Shown piece after piece: positions 26,301 through 39,324 of a stretch of 64,000 nt of DNA. Both the position numbers and the translations under genes were made by a program. A model generated the notes under the pieces. That model did not search any database and was not told the DNA's origin. It was given only the letters and a program-made list of their open reading frames with translations. Within the stretch, counting starts at the first letter, position 1. The number at the start of each line of letters is the position of its first letter. The DNA is taken from contig JACSVZ010000016.1 of the NCBI GenBank assembly GCA_014706295.1, forward strand, positions 8,103,168 through 8,167,167. Reading direction: 5' to 3'. The stretch is from Lycocorax pyrrhopterus obiensis (Eukaryota > Chordata > Aves > Passeriformes > Paradisaeidae).

Positions 26301-29300
26301 ATCTCAAAATTAAGTGGGAAAGTCTATTTAACATAGCAGATTACACCAGTTTAGCAAAGGACACACCTAAAGGGAGACTCCAAAGGCAAGCCAAAGCTGG
26401 GCAAACACCCTGTCAGGTCAGCACCACTGGAAGCAAAAAGCCTTGGGACAAAAATGTTGTAAGGATATTCTTATGCAGTTCTTTACACATCACTACCTTT
26501 CTCTTAGTATAAGTTGTACTCTGCTGAACACATCCAGATTTTGCATGGTTGTGTAAGTTAAACAATCCCCTGTGAATGCAGGACAGGATACAAACCACCT
26601 GGAACTGGTGGGTATTGCAAGTACACACCAAGCTGCCACAGTTGATCAGTAGATCACTAAAACTGCATGCTGCAAGAGACCCTTTAGTTTTATCTACACT
26701 AATTAAAGACAGAAGAAGGTGATACTTTCTGTTTCTGTAGACACAGGTATTCCTAGCACATCCCAAGCAAAGGAAAAGTACCAGGTATACAAAACCAGCT
26801 TCAAAACTGTCATATAATGTACTGTAACACAAAACTTTCTGATTGCATCTAAGTGAGCAAGCATTGCAAATTATCTGAAGCAACAACTTCACTCCTGTTA
26901 TCACCATTCTGAGCTATTTATACTTACACCGATTGTTATCCTGTACTCCTTGCCAAGAAGGATTTTGAGAGCCCTTTAGCCACCATTCCTCATCTCTTCA
27001 AGAGCTAGGTCAGATTCTGAATATAAATAAACAACCCCTTTGTGCCTGAACTTGAAAGAGAAATCAGTCATCTGTATATGATCTGTGTTAAGGAAAAATG
27101 TAATTTTTCCCTTTGACAATGTGTGTATGGTTGTTAAGCTATCTTGATTGCCAAGAGAAATTTGTTTTCCACTGAGGCTTCTATAGCTTAAAATGTCACT
27201 GGTTTTACCCCTCCCCTTCCTTTTTTCTAATTCCTTTTTCAACTGATTTAAAAATTAAGTTGACTCTAAGTAAAAAAAAAAAATAAACCCAGATTCCCAA
27301 AAATTAAAAGTCTGGCACAATCCTATACTAAGAGGCCATTTTATCTTTTCTTGTCTAGAAAGATAGTTTGCAGATTCTGGAGAAGTTCCCATTTCCAGTA
27401 ATAAAAGTCCCCAAGGACTTCTGTACCTAAGACCTCCTCTTCCTGGATCCTGACCATATTGCTGTAATTAAACTGTCTAGTACAGAAAATACTTTTGCTA
27501 TTTGTATTTATTATTGCAAGAGGAAAAGAGCGCAGAAAATATTTGTGTATCAAAGGCTGGATAAAATTGTCACTGGTGTATCCGAAGTGACTCTGTGAGC
27601 TGTAATATAAGTTCAAAGGTGTTTATCCTTCCTACATCCTGCATTGTTACTCTGATCTGAGAAGGGTTGGGTATAGGACATGCAGCACAGGCTTTGCCTG
27701 CCCAGCACAGCAGTGGGATAATGCAGATTGTACAGAGCACAGAAATCAGTCAGATACTGTAATCATCCCTACGTGGGAGTGTCTGCTTACAATCACCTCT
27801 GTGCAAACCACCTGAAACAGCATTTGTTACACATAAGAGTAAGGTCTGTAGCCTTATCTTGCTTAATCTGTGCGTTACAGTGAATAATTTCTCATGCACA
27901 TTCTCCCCGTCCCATTACCAGCCTGTACTGCGTGCACGGCTCCCTGCCCCTGGAAGGATGAGGCTTTCCCTGTGACATCGAACTTTTGCATTCCAGCCAC
28001 GAAGAGGGCTGACTTCCCTGTGGCTCCAACCCACTCCAGTAAAATCACTGCACCAAACTGCTTCATCTTGCACGGCTTTGGGGAGTAAAGGGTGTGTGAA
28101 GAATTGCCTGCTTGGAACCCTTTCTGAGCCCTGAGCACTTTTGCAGACGGGGAGAGCTGGCTGTTCCAAGTCCTTGGGACACTGCCCTTTCTTTAAACCA
28201 CAACTCTACTCACTGACAGTATAATCTTCCTTTTAGCATGGGGTATGCTAATACAAAGCCACTTTGTCAGCATGCTGGTGACACTACAATTGAAGTGTAT
28301 ATCAACTCAATCATTCATAAATCAATGTGTATATTCTCCTTAAGCTCTAATGTCATGTCATCAATGCACTCTTTATTTTGCAGTTATTGATACTAAATTC
28401 CAACATGATTACAAAATCACATTTTTCACTTTATTGCATTTTGAATATTGAAGGGTTTTCCCCTTTATTAAATTACACTATATTACAAGAGTCTGAGAAT
28501 CTTCTGATGCATGACCAAGTACATGGTTCCATCTGTTTTGTTTTCCTCATTCATGACATAGATGATTTTGTTTTAACCAGTACATGTATTTCACTTTAAT
28601 TCCACTTTATGTCTGTCAGGTTACATCATTTGTGATGTGTGGATACTCTACTGCAGAGCTTTGCAAAACGATTTAAGTTTAAAGTAAAACCAGCTTTCTG
28701 CATAGCTCAGGTGTTCAGAAATGAGATATGGCTACTTAAGTTACCAGTTTAAATCGAGCACATTGCACAAAGCCGTATCAAACCTGGCAAGACCAGGCTA
28801 GCTAAAAAACCACTCCTGTTTGAAGGCTGCCTGGTAGCCTATATAAAATGAACAAATTTCCTAGCTGGTCCTTAGAAATGCAGGTGTTTACACAGCCAAA
28901 GCTGCCAGCACAATTGGTGGATTGTCAGCAGTCTTAGCCCGAATTCCAGGTGTCTGACTTTGAACTCGAACACCGCACAGTAGACCAGGAGAAACTCTGC
29001 TCAGTGTCTCAGAGTTACAAGTGCAAGTTAATTGTTTGTGTTAGAGAACTAAAAAGGCTGTGTAAGGAGAGCAAAACCCCAGGGCAGAGGGTGCTGTACA
29101 AGACTCATAGGTGTCTAAAGCAGGGAGAATTAAAATTAGTTTAGAAGCCAAATCATCTTCACACCACTTTCAGGAGACACCCATGGAGGAAGAGTCAGAC
29201 TGCAGTGGTCTGAACATCCTCCTAGAAGTATCAGCCTCTCTCTATGAAACATCCAGGGAGTGAGCATATAGATGGGTCAAAATAAGTGGATAGTCACTGA

Positions 29301-30374
29301 GCTTGTCTGTTTTACAAACAAGTCTCCTAACCTCAAGTTATCCATATTTAAAAAAAAACAAACAAACAAAAAACAGGCATCAAAATTTTACAAATATGCC
29401 TCCCTATCACGCAAGATGAATTTAAAGTTTCAGAGCTACGGAGAGTCATTGACCCAGACTGCTGTACTGGTGACCACATTACCTCACTAGTGTGACATAC
29501 TTTGACTCAAAAGCTGCCACATAGCAAAAGAATAAAACTGCAAAAAATCCCGTAAAACTTACTAGAAACATCGCATGAATATATTTTTTTAAAGTTCACT
29601 TATTTCCTTGCATACATTCCACTATATTAAAAACTGGTCGTTAGGTATTTTTAATAAGATATAATCATGCCAACGTTGATCAGGGACTTCTGATCTTTTC
29701 CACACAACCAGCACCTCCAGCAGCACACTAGATGGGGAGCTAAACAACCACTGGTGTGCATGGACATCAGGGAGAAGATGTTTCATTAGTCACTAACCCT
29801 ACCTCACCACAGAGCAGCAGGTAATCCACGGGCTTTGGTTAATGACTTATTATTTACAGCATGCAAGGTCAACATACAGGCTAAGAATTATTAGGCTTGT
29901 TTTGTTTTCAGGAAAAAGCCAAACAGACCAAACACAAAGCCAAAACCCTTCTGGGTTTCTGTTTTAAGGCTTAAAAGGACATCATTGTAACAAAGAGTCA
30001 GGACAGTTTCTTGCCTGCAACAAAGGGTGATTGGGTAGGAAAGAAGACAAGAATAAATCATCTCCATGCACCAAAAAACTACCTTCAATTATTTGCGGGA
30101 TCTAAACTGATGCAGTGAAATTCTCATTTCTTCCCCTTTCCTGCTCAGGTGAATGTTTTTACTTGCATGACACTTTGAGGAATTCCCTTTCAACAGCAGG
30201 CACCTTCCATTTATAATGCTGCAGCTACACACGTGTAGGTGTCTGAGTGCACATGTAAATCTATTATTTTTCAATAATGCTGAAGGTAGAAATTGATATA
30301 ATCATTCTTCTTTCCCTCTAGAGCACCATTAACGGGCAACATACCTTTACACCTCTTCAGAGAGGGCAATTCTG

Positions 30375-30470
30375 CAGCTGAAGGGCAATAAGGACATCCC
30401 ACAGCAGCAGAGGGAATCAATGCATGGCAGAGGCTGGATTCATGTGCACCTCTGGTTCAGAGAATAAATT
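30375..30470 (-). mobile_element. Probable MIR-type SINE remnant, antisense
   Basis: The plus strand runs 'gggcaataaggacatccca', 'cagcagcag', 'catggcagaggctggattca', 'gtgcacctctggttcagag'. This parallels the antisense MIR core and tRNA-derived part ('gcccaaggtcacacagc ... gtggcagagctgggattcgaac ... aggtctg'). The match is gapped and old, so confidence is moderate. The copy would be transcribed from the minus strand if active; it is far too worn for that. Confidence 0.4.
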
Positions 30471-33400
30471 CTAAAACCGTAAGTGTGTGAGCTCTGAAGT
30501 TTACAGTGCAGTACCCTTTCTCCCAGTTTAAGCTACATTTGGATTAAAGCAATTTAGCTTGAGATGGGATTTCTCAGTAGGACAGGAAAAAAAATTAAAT
30601 ATACCTATGCTCCCCATTCCCTCTCTGCTTTCAGCATTTTTGCATTCCTCAGTACAGGAGAAGCTGCTATCTCTACAGCGCAGCAACTCTTCACATTCTC
30701 AGTTCAGCTGGGCGCAGACACGTAAGAATCAAGTATTAAAATGAATTACTTAAGACATTACAGACTACATATAGCAATATCCAAGGGTCTTAATGCTCTA
30801 ACACTTTAACACATTCCCTCCCCACAGAAGAATAGAGGAATAGCATTGTTTAGAGCCCTGCACAAAGACGAATATTGCATCAAAATCAGTATGGGTTGGG
30901 TTTTTTTTTTTTTACCAGTATAACAAAGAGTAGAACTTGTTCCATTAGCCCTGAGATTGAAGGTCATTTTCACAAGTACTTTGTCAGAGATTGTGCTTCC
31001 CAGGTGTCCTCATTGCAATTTGCTTTGCTAAAGCCATCAGAGGTTGTTGAAACTTGAGAACAGGGTGAAGAAAACAACAAAAGCCATTTTCTTTAAAGAC
31101 AATTCTCTAACAGAAATGTAATTTTTTGGTTTGGGGTTTTATGCAACTCTGTTTAATATTTTTCAGCTGTCATATGCATGAGCAACATAAATTCAGCACC
31201 AGGGTTATTACCCAGCAGATACAGGTGGGCTGCTTTCCTAAAGCAACCATTTCCCAGCCTGTTACTCCTTCCTGTACCTCTATAAATAATTAAGAGAATA
31301 TGCCTGTTTCACAGGAACAACTTCACTCTTATCAAGTGCCAGCTAGAAAGGCCTCCACGTCTTACTGAACACCAGACCATGTGCTACAAACCAGACTGCT
31401 TTGATTTTGGCTCAAACATACAAACATAGAGTAGTATACGCTAAAACTGCAGGTCTTGGGTACCTCCACTTGTAAACTAGTTTTACAGCTGTAAATCAAA
31501 AGGATTTAAAGGCTTTTTACACAGATGTTAATAAATTCCATTCACAAAATCATTTTTCCTCTCTCTCCTTTGCAGAACTTTCCCATGTGCTTTCACATGA
31601 TACACCTGTTCTCATTACGTGTACCTTTGTCCTGTGATAAAGCATTCCTTTGTCATAGAATAATTAAATGTCACATTTCTCTCATTCCTCTTGACTAATC
31701 AGTAAATCCCTTATAGCAACAAGCCAAATTGCAGCAAATGGATGCAAGCACTGTAAGGCACATTTCCGTATTCCGAACAATACCTGACCACAACAAATTA
31801 AGAAATTTCCTTTCAGTATGAATTTGCACATGCAAAATACAAAACACCATATCTGTAACAAAAAAGTATAAGCTTTTCCTAATTGTGCAATGTGTATGAT
31901 CCACGAGGTGCAATAAAACCAGTTAAAAACACACATTTGAATCACTGAATGTTGTTCAGAATGTTGTTCACTGTTAGGAACGGTGATACAAATTGGTTTG
32001 TGACTGAGGCACAGCCTTAAGAACAACAAATGGTGATAACTTCCACCAACTGAGGATGTTGGCTCCAGCTCTGTTGCATAAGGCCCATACAGCAGGATGA
32101 ATTCCTGCATGAGTAAATGGTAAACGCATAAAAATGATTGGCAGACTGAACACTTTGTTTTCTAAAACAATAACTCCTCATTCTCTATTGTAATATTTCT
32201 CTCAAGCACAGCTCAAGGTAGCAATAAGCTCCTGTCTCCCCTTCAGAAAAGTATTATGGAGGTTTCAGAATGATCTCTTTTGATGGTCCTGTGGGTTTAA
32301 CTGGGAAAGTGACAACTGCAGTCTGGTCTGTGGGGCAAGGAGGGCACCACCACAGCAGAGCTGTCCCCAGGGCTTCTGTGCTGGGAATATCCCTGCACAT
32401 GTCCTTCGAGGGGTTTCACTGGAGTATTTTAACACACAGACTGAGCTGTGCAGTCCTCGGTGGTTGTAAGAAGATTGAGCAGGGGTTTGGCCAACTGGAC
32501 ACATATGGAGCCTACACAAACAGAAAATACATCCCAAAAAACAGGCCTGTAGATACAGAGGGGATCATATGGATTAGTTTGGGTTATTCGTGTTACCTAC
32601 ACTGGATTACATTCCCTTTAACAGAGAAGAGCGTGCAGAGATCAGCCAACCCCTAAATTAGGCTGATCTCTAGGTTTGGGGTTGTGAATATACTGTTCTG
32701 CCATGTTCACCTGAGTTCTGGTTCTTCACCATGTCTGTTTTGGCTGCTGTGCTGAACATGTGCAACATCAGAGTGCTGTATAAAATAGAAAAAACAAACC
32801 TCAAAGCTATAGAGAGGAAATTAATCTTTAGGCAGCCTGTCCAGTTTATAGGGTCACTGTATACACCAGACATTTCTGCCAGTGCATCCCAGTTGGGGCA
32901 GAACACATCTCTGCAGCCAGCTGAGCTCCCTCAGCCCCACAGAAAACTCCACAGCAGGAGCTGGGAACATGGGCAGGTTTGTGCTACTGCTGAGCCCAGC
33001 TTAGACAAGTGAGCCACCAGCGGTGTCTGGTGTCATCACTGCTTGCTAAGGGTGTGTGCAACCTTTGCAGACGCAACCCCATCGAGAACAGGAGATAAAA
33101 GGACATGTTGTAAACACAGATCTCGTTTTCTGAAATAGGTAGAGTAATGCATTCACACTTGAGCAAGCACATGAAAGACATCAGCAGTGCACAGACATTT
33201 TCCAAGTCCTCTGCACAGGAGTTTGCCCAGAGAAGATAAATTTATTTGCATAAACAGTTTTGATTTGCGGTGTTTTAATTGTTGCATGCAGTATTTCAGA
33301 GGCACAAACTGTTTCAGTTTCAGGAGTTCTAAGCACAAAACACCCTCACACCCTGCATGCCCCTTGTAATCAGTGGGGTTACAGTGGCATAGGAGAGATC

Positions 33401-33540
33401 AGAAATGCAGACAGAACATATTTTCTAAGTCTCACTAAGTGAGAACAAATTCTGAAGGCAAGGAAGAGCAGCCTTTTCCAAAAGTGCAAGAGAAAAGGAA
33501 AGCAATGGGTGCAGTTTCAATCATGCGTTTATAAATGCAA
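30471..33540. other. Non-coding spacer, no gene seen
   Basis: Overlapping chance frames only, the longest 31682-32110 minus (142 codons) and 32270-32656 plus (128 codons), neither with a recognisable domain. A T-run of 13 lies at 30901-30913. Confidence 0.55.
31947..31970 (+). repeat. Perfect 12-bp tandem duplication
   Basis: GAATGTTGTTCA occurs twice head to tail with no spacer (31947-31958, 31959-31970). Exact identity points to recent replication slippage. Confidence 0.9.
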
Positions 33541-33990
33541 ACATCCTCACGTTATCTTTATTGCCAACTAAATGATGAGTGTTACACAGTAGTAAGACCT
33601 ATATTTGCAGGAACAGGAAATCAGTAAAACAGTTTTCTGTCAGACATTACATCTGCTAGCGCCTCAGGACACTCAGACTGACTAATGCTAGTAAGGCTGA
33701 TGTGTGACAATCATAGGCAAATTATGGTTTTTTTCTGGCTGGTTTATTTTGCTTAAATTGTGTTAAGTGCATAAATAAATAGCTTAAATGTTTTCTATCC
33801 AAGCAAATAGAGAAGTTCTCCTAAAAAATGAAAAAGACTGACAGCAATGGATTTCTCTAACTGGTGGGTTTATCTCCATGGAAGCTTGCATTTTAATTAC
33901 TATTGAGTGGTACAATTATGTCACGTGGCTCTATATATTTGTATCTATTTACTTCTGCCTTTGAAAACTACTGAGAAACCTGAGCAAACC
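33541..33990. promoter_or_regulatory. Candidate conserved non-coding element
   Basis: AT-rich, repeat-free block with TTAATTA (33893-33899), a CACGTG E-box (33922-33927) closely followed by a MEF2/SRF-like CTATATATTT (33931-33940), and several AAATAAAT and CAAATTA words before it. The tight E-box plus MEF2-like pair is a familiar arrangement in muscle and neural enhancers. This is inferred from motifs; conservation is unknown. Confidence 0.3.
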
Positions 33991-34940
33991 TCCCTTAACT
34001 AAATAAATTGAAAATCCTAGGAAGAAATGTCACTGCTTTGGGAAATTATTCCTAACCCCTAAATTTTAACCATACTCATTACTTTAATTAATTGTGGTTT
34101 GGGAGAGTAGATGTCTTGAGAGAGTGGTAGTCAGCTATTGCTTTACCTCTAGTCCAGGTCAAAAACTCAACAACTGGGATGCTGCCTTATTGCCTCTCAC
34201 TAAACTGTGATTCTCTAATCACATTTTCTGGCCTAAGTGCTTGGATTATGAAGAATCTGAGCGATACCAGTCCTCCAGCAAGCCCGAGCAAGAAATCAGA
34301 CAACTGTTAAGCTTAAAGGTGGTCTGGGGGCTGAAGTTAAGTGTAGGACATCCACTGCACTGTGGGAGGCAGAGACTACAGATAACTTCAGTCCACAATC
34401 ACTCTGGATCCACCACCTTGTCTTTTGGATGAATAAGATTTCATCCCCCACAAAAAAAGAAGTGCAAGAAAGATAGATTTAGAGAGAGATTTGCCGTTAG
34501 GTGGAACCTTGATGTAGTTTCATTTATCTTTTATCCGTGTCATGAAATCAGCAAGAAACCAGGTACAGTTTATCCAAGCATTTCAAACATTTTCACTTTA
34601 CAAGCAACCTGTGTATTTCATAGATACTAACATCATAATCCCTTCTTAATCTGGCAAGGGGTGGATGTTTTAATCTTTTGGTGTGCTGAAAGGCAATATT
34701 ATTGGAGAGTTATTTGCCCATTCCCTGGTGATGGAGTCTGCAGCATTCAGAAGTTAACTATAGAAGTGGAATTCTTGCCTTTCAGGGTTTATTTACAGAT
34801 TTTGCCAGATGAATGTGTAACCTGTGAACTATAATTAGGGATTTCCAGCTGTTACCAGAAAGCCTGGAATGCACAGCTTGCAAGCTTTGAATGTGTTTAA
34901 AAACCACTACTCATAATCCTAAAATATTATTAAACTGGCA
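33991..34940. other. Non-coding spacer, no gene seen
   Basis: No repeat family, RNA gene or credible coding exon recognised. One short plus-strand frame (34241-34432) has no domain. Confidence 0.55.
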
Positions 34941-35220
34941 GGTATGGAATAGCAAATATTTAAATGTGTATTAACCCCTTAGTCACTACAATTATAGCAC
35001 ATGTATATTATAGAATATACATGCAGATCTTCGAGTCTCTGTGGTGCATTTAAGCACAGGTTAATTCAAGTGCTGCCAGCTCAGTATTGCATTTCCATTT
35101 TGGCCACTGAGCAAAATCAGAAATCCCTGATTTTTGTTTAGATTGATTGGAAATAATTTATGTGGAATCTGGGAGAGGTAGCGTTGTTCCTTTATTTAGG
35201 TATTAGCTAGAAAAGCCAGT
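34941..35220. promoter_or_regulatory. Candidate conserved element containing a 10-bp-arm palindrome
   Basis: AT-rich unique sequence holding the perfect inverted repeat CATGTATATT (35000-35009), loop ATAG, AATATACATG (35014-35023), and downstream homeobox/SOX-like words around 'gattgattggaaataattta' (about 35142-35161). Enhancer-like texture only. Confidence 0.25.
35000..35023. repeat. Perfect inverted repeat, 10-bp arms, 4-nt loop
   Basis: The arms CATGTATATT and AATATACATG are exact complements around ATAG. The structure is AT-rich and has no gene beside it, so a terminator or small-RNA role is not supported. It is the tightest hairpin I found in the window. Confidence 0.75.
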
Positions 35221-35664
35221 GCATAGAAGAGGAAACAATCACCTTCACACATTCCTCCACACACTCCATTAATTATCTGTTTTCTAGAAAACTAATTCAG
35301 AATATTTCTTACTCTACCCATTATAAGAGTTAATCCTCAACAGATTTAGTTTTAAATACAAATTAGAGAGTTCAACATTATCCTAGAACAATGTTTTTAA
35401 GAATACCCTAACATTCCACTTGTTCTAAGAAAAATTTCCTCATAAAAACCCAAACACACACAACAAAAAAAGTTTAGGCCAATTGGAAAAGCCAGATCTG
35501 AATCATGAGATTTTTTGAGAATAAACACATATTAGCATATGGAAAAATGTTCTGATATTTTGGTTCATAACGAGCTCATGCCCTGTTTGACATAAAATCC
35601 CTCAGCTATACCTCTACCACTCCCCACAAAAAGAGCCAGCGAAGGGCCTATTTTTTTAATTGCA

Positions 35665-35785
35665 TTAAAAATCTGAAGTTCAGAGAGATTCGAGTTCCAC
35701 ACCTCAGCATTAGTTAAGAGGGGTTTTTTTGTCTAAAATTTCAGAGATCACACAGCTCAGCTTTTCAAAACTATCCAGTCTAAAT
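35665..35785 (-). mobile_element. Possible MIR-type SINE remnant, antisense
   Basis: The plus strand shows 'ctgaagttcagagagatt', then 'agttaagag' and 'gagatcacacagctcagc', in the same order as antisense MIR ('ctgaggcacagagaggttaag ... aaggtcacacagctag'), but with an inserted T-run and many differences. It is weak; chance similarity cannot be excluded. Confidence 0.22.
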
Positions 35786-36210
35786 AACCCTTCAGCTAGG
35801 GAAAAGTATATCCTTGGAATAAATAAGCCGAAAATGTAAACAGCTTTATATTAAATAAGACAAAAACATAAACATCATTCTTGTTAAGAGGCAAGTCCAA
35901 ATAGTTTCCATCACATCAAACCATGATAGCTTCACTGCAAAATCCAGCCATAGTCCTGATTAATATTTATTGTGATACCATACACATATGTTCCTGGTGT
36001 TAGCCACTTAAGTTTGAGCTATCTAGTTTATTATTTTTTCTTATATGATTTCTAGTCAACAGTTCCAAAGAGACATAAAACAAAAGCAATCAAGAGTTCT
36101 TTATAAAAAATATAGACATGTGTAACCTTCTATAAATAATTTTTTCCCCCTCAAGTTACTAAGTACAGTAATTCAAGCTTTGGCTGCCTGCCTAAAGCTA
36201 CAGTTTCCTT

Positions 36211-36228
36211 AAGTTTGAATTCAAACTT
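36211..36228. repeat. Perfect 18-bp palindrome
   Basis: AAGTTTGAATTCAAACTT is fully self-complementary, centred on GAATTC, with no loop. About 0.2 such 18-bp palindromes are expected by chance in random DNA of this length. It could serve as a dimeric protein site. Confidence 0.85.
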
Positions 36229-36229
36229 T

Positions 36230-36480
36230 CATCTATAAAATTGATTGTGCCATTAAAATAAAAGTGACATAGTTACCAACTACTCTCTATAATTAGATAC
36301 TGTTAGGTGCTTCCTGCTACTTGAAAAACATTCTTCATTTAATATACAGAGAGAGGTAGTGTTGACTAATGAGCTGCTCCATTACTAACTTTTACCAGTT
36401 AGTAGTAATAGTTTTATCAGAGCTGCAAACACTTTTGAATAGCCAGCTCTTTGTTTTAGGAGCTGAGCTTAAATGTTCCA
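36230..36480. promoter_or_regulatory. Candidate conserved non-coding element
   Basis: Unique AT-rich block with TAATTAGATA (about 36290-36299), a string of ATTACTAAC and GTTAGTAGTAAT words that form an imperfect hairpin near 36381-36410, and an E-box-poor downstream part. Enhancer-like by texture only. Confidence 0.22.
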
Positions 36481-39320
36481 AATACAGTAAAACTCTGGAG
36501 CCCATGTGCAATATGGACTCTTTTTTTCACCTCCTGTAGAGGCTGAAAGAGACAACCTAGACACAAATGGCCACTTGTTCTCATTACTGATCCCAAGGAA
36601 CATTCTGAAAGAATGCAGAAATTAATCTAAGTATCCTGGCTACATTCCATCTTGGATAAATACATCCTCTCTACCCTAAACACCCCCTATTTCTCTCCAT
36701 TCTTTCACTTGATTTTAATAAATTACTCATTTCCCCGGAAATAAAACATTCTTTATTGCTGCTGGTAAAGAATGACTGCCGTGCTCCTCTCTGAGGGTGG
36801 CTGCAGAAGGAGCCTTCCCTCCCCAGGGTCAGGGCTGGGGACACACCATCCCACCCAGCTGAGCTGCTTCTCCATTAAAATTGCTGAGTAAACAGAAGAG
36901 ATGGGCCAAAGTCGGGAAGACCAAATTTGAAACAAAGCATTGCACCTCTCTAGGCAGGAAAGGGTTCACTGCCATCTGAAACCACGGATCGTGTTTGCAG
37001 TTCTCATCACACTTTGAATGTCTTTAACTTGAGGCTGTGGCTACAAGTTCATTCTCACCATCAGCTGTGTCAGCAGAAGAAGTGCCACCAGCCCATGTCT
37101 CGTCACAGCTCCCCTCCACCCTCTGGCTGCTGCTCCCTCAGGCCTCCCAGCCAAGCTACTTTTGTCTGAGGGCTTGTTTCAGCCAAGGTAAATCTGATTA
37201 GCACAAACAGCGTAATAACAGGCCTTTGCTGACACTAATCCAGTCCACACTGACTGGACCCAGGTCAGGGAGAATGTCACAAGTGGCTACATACCAGAGG
37301 ACAGTGTATTCTTCAGGGTGACAAAGAATACCTGGAGGCTCGTCTCTTCTTGCAGCCTATCTGCAGTCCCAGAAGGATCTGTGGCTCCTGTAATGCTTGT
37401 ATTTAGCCAAAAACAGGCAAAGCAGGATGCTCTGGCATTACACAGCCATAAAGCAGTTTGTGTGATTGGATTTATACTGAGATGATCTAGCCACACATAA
37501 GGGCACAGAAATAATGAAACGTGGGTGTATAAGATCAAAGTACTGTTTGAAGAGATCTGACTCATGTCAAACAGGCCTTTCAGAAACTCCCAGCAAATTC
37601 TGTTGCTCAAACTGAAGGTTTCCTCTGTATTAATGCTATTAATAAGGAGGGAAGTGATTGTCAAAGGTGAGCAGGAAAAAAAAAATCCATATAACATCCA
37701 GTATACCATAGGGATGTGGTGCAAGTAGTTATCCCCCTTTTCCAAAATCTATCCACGCTTTCAGAAAGTGAATTGCACACCCAAATCCAAATCTTAATCA
37801 GTTTCCTGTATTCTAAGAGCTGAAGTAATCCTGGCTGCAGGATCTTAGGAGAGACAGAGCGCCTGAGTGGAATTGAGAGGTACAAGCGTTAACAGGGTGC
37901 AACAAAACAGAGAAGAAAAGAGTTGTCGCTCTGCTGTTTTTCCTGTCTGAAGTGGGACTGATATTTCCCTGCCTCTCCAAACTTTGGCATCCACCACCAG
38001 GCTTCATTGCAATTTGGACTTGCACTTCCAGCTTGTCAAGTGGCCAGGGTCTCACATGCACTCAAATATTCAAAAAGCTCACAACATGCACAGTGTTATC
38101 ACTCCAAACAAGGCAGCACCCTCCATTTGTCAGCATTAAGTTCATTTAAGCGTCAGTTCAAGGCTGGAAACATTTAAAGCTTATCCTAGCACAAGAAGGT
38201 TGAATACTGAAAGTGGATTGCAAGTTTGGAAACAAGACTGCAAAATAAAAAAGCCAAGCAGGAAACTTTAAAAGACCCACTCCTGAGTCCCTTCCCATTA
38301 AGCCTCCATTTTCCTCTTTTTTTTTTTCTTCAGAACAAACTCCCAAACTATTCACAAGTCTTTAAACAGCAACAGCTCTGATAGTACACATTTGCTTTTT
38401 CCTTGAGAGCCTGGCTTCTTTCTTTTTTCTTTCAGTACAAGTGAAATATTTGGTGACAGATGCTGGAACCAATTCAAGGCAAATCAAACATTTAGGACAT
38501 CTCTGGAAGGAAAGACAGATAAAGGGGAGAGGGGAGTTAACTTTCGAGACTGTAATAAAAAAACAACTTTATGAATCCAGTATCATAGGAAATGTTCACT
38601 GGATACACATCCTGTCCCTGGCTCAGTTTAAGCTCTCTGCAGGGACCAAACACAGCATATTAATAATGTAGATGACAGAACTGGCATGTACAGTCTTTGC
38701 CTGAACCATATTCCCTACTCTCTTCTTGTCAGCTTGGAGGCTTGCAACAAGTGGTCGCTTCATCCATCAACCTCTTTTGTATAACCACAAGGCAAAGTCC
38801 AACAAACCAAAAAATACTTCATACAGTTCTCTTAAACATGACAGCAGCATCCCACTTTAAGTAAAGACATTTCTAGTTTTCTTTTCTCTCTGTTTTATAT
38901 ACTTTATCTTTGCACCAATTTTCTATTGTTTCAGTCGAAAAACAATATTGACTTTTTTCCTATTTCTCTGTATAGCTTAATCCAGGCCTGGGTTTTGATT
39001 TGCAGTACCAGTGATCATCACTAAATGGACACTTAATCCAGTCTATAAACTGGGATAGCAGTCCAGTTCCTTAACCGTTTGATACAGAGGGCGTTACTCA
39101 CGCTATTCTAGAAAGAAATCCTCCCATGAAACCATAAAAGTCTGAAGGCTGCTTCTTAACTTTCACCCCTCACTTTCCCTCAGGGCAGCTGAGAGGTTCT
39201 GCGTGTCTGGGCTATTTGTTGGCTCTTACCATCAGAACAGCTGAGCACCAACTATCCTCAACTCCAGCTAACCCTCACCACATTCCTGAGGGAAAGCAGT
39301 GCCATAACCTCTACTGCACT
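36481..39320. other. Non-coding spacer, no gene seen
   Basis: Chance frames only, the longest 37287-37745 minus (152 codons), without domains. A polypyrimidine tract followed by AG (38417-38435) looks like a splice acceptor and is followed by an open frame to 38671, but no donor or partner exon is visible. A T-run lies at about 38318-38328. Confidence 0.5.
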
Positions 39321-39324
39321 AACA

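Larger units (their letters stand above)
16775..30370. other. Long non-coding spacer, no gene seen
   Basis: Nothing could be recognised as a gene. The longest frames are 24084-24503 plus (139 codons) and 26413-26907 minus (164 codons); both translate to cysteine- or serine-rich sequence without domain, repeat or signal. GC-richer patches lie at about 17310-17480, 23780-23960 and 27900-28170. A-runs of 11-13 lie near 16362, 19618, 21938, 23451 and 27270. Confidence 0.55.

Noticed and set aside
26413..26907. Longest open frame (164 codons, minus strand)
   Set aside because: Cysteine/leucine-rich translation without domain, splice context or family resemblance; this length is within chance for 64 kb in six frames.
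33010..33028. CTCF-like word 'ccaccagcggtgtctgg'
   Set aside because: Mismatches at key core positions; too weak to call.
37287..37745. 152-codon minus-strand frame with hydrophobic stretches
   Set aside because: No recognisable protein; hydrophobicity follows from T-rich codons; no promoter or poly-A context.
38417..38671. Polypyrimidine-AG followed by an open frame, considered as an internal exon
   Set aside because: No donor of reasonable strength closes the exon and the translation is unrecognised.
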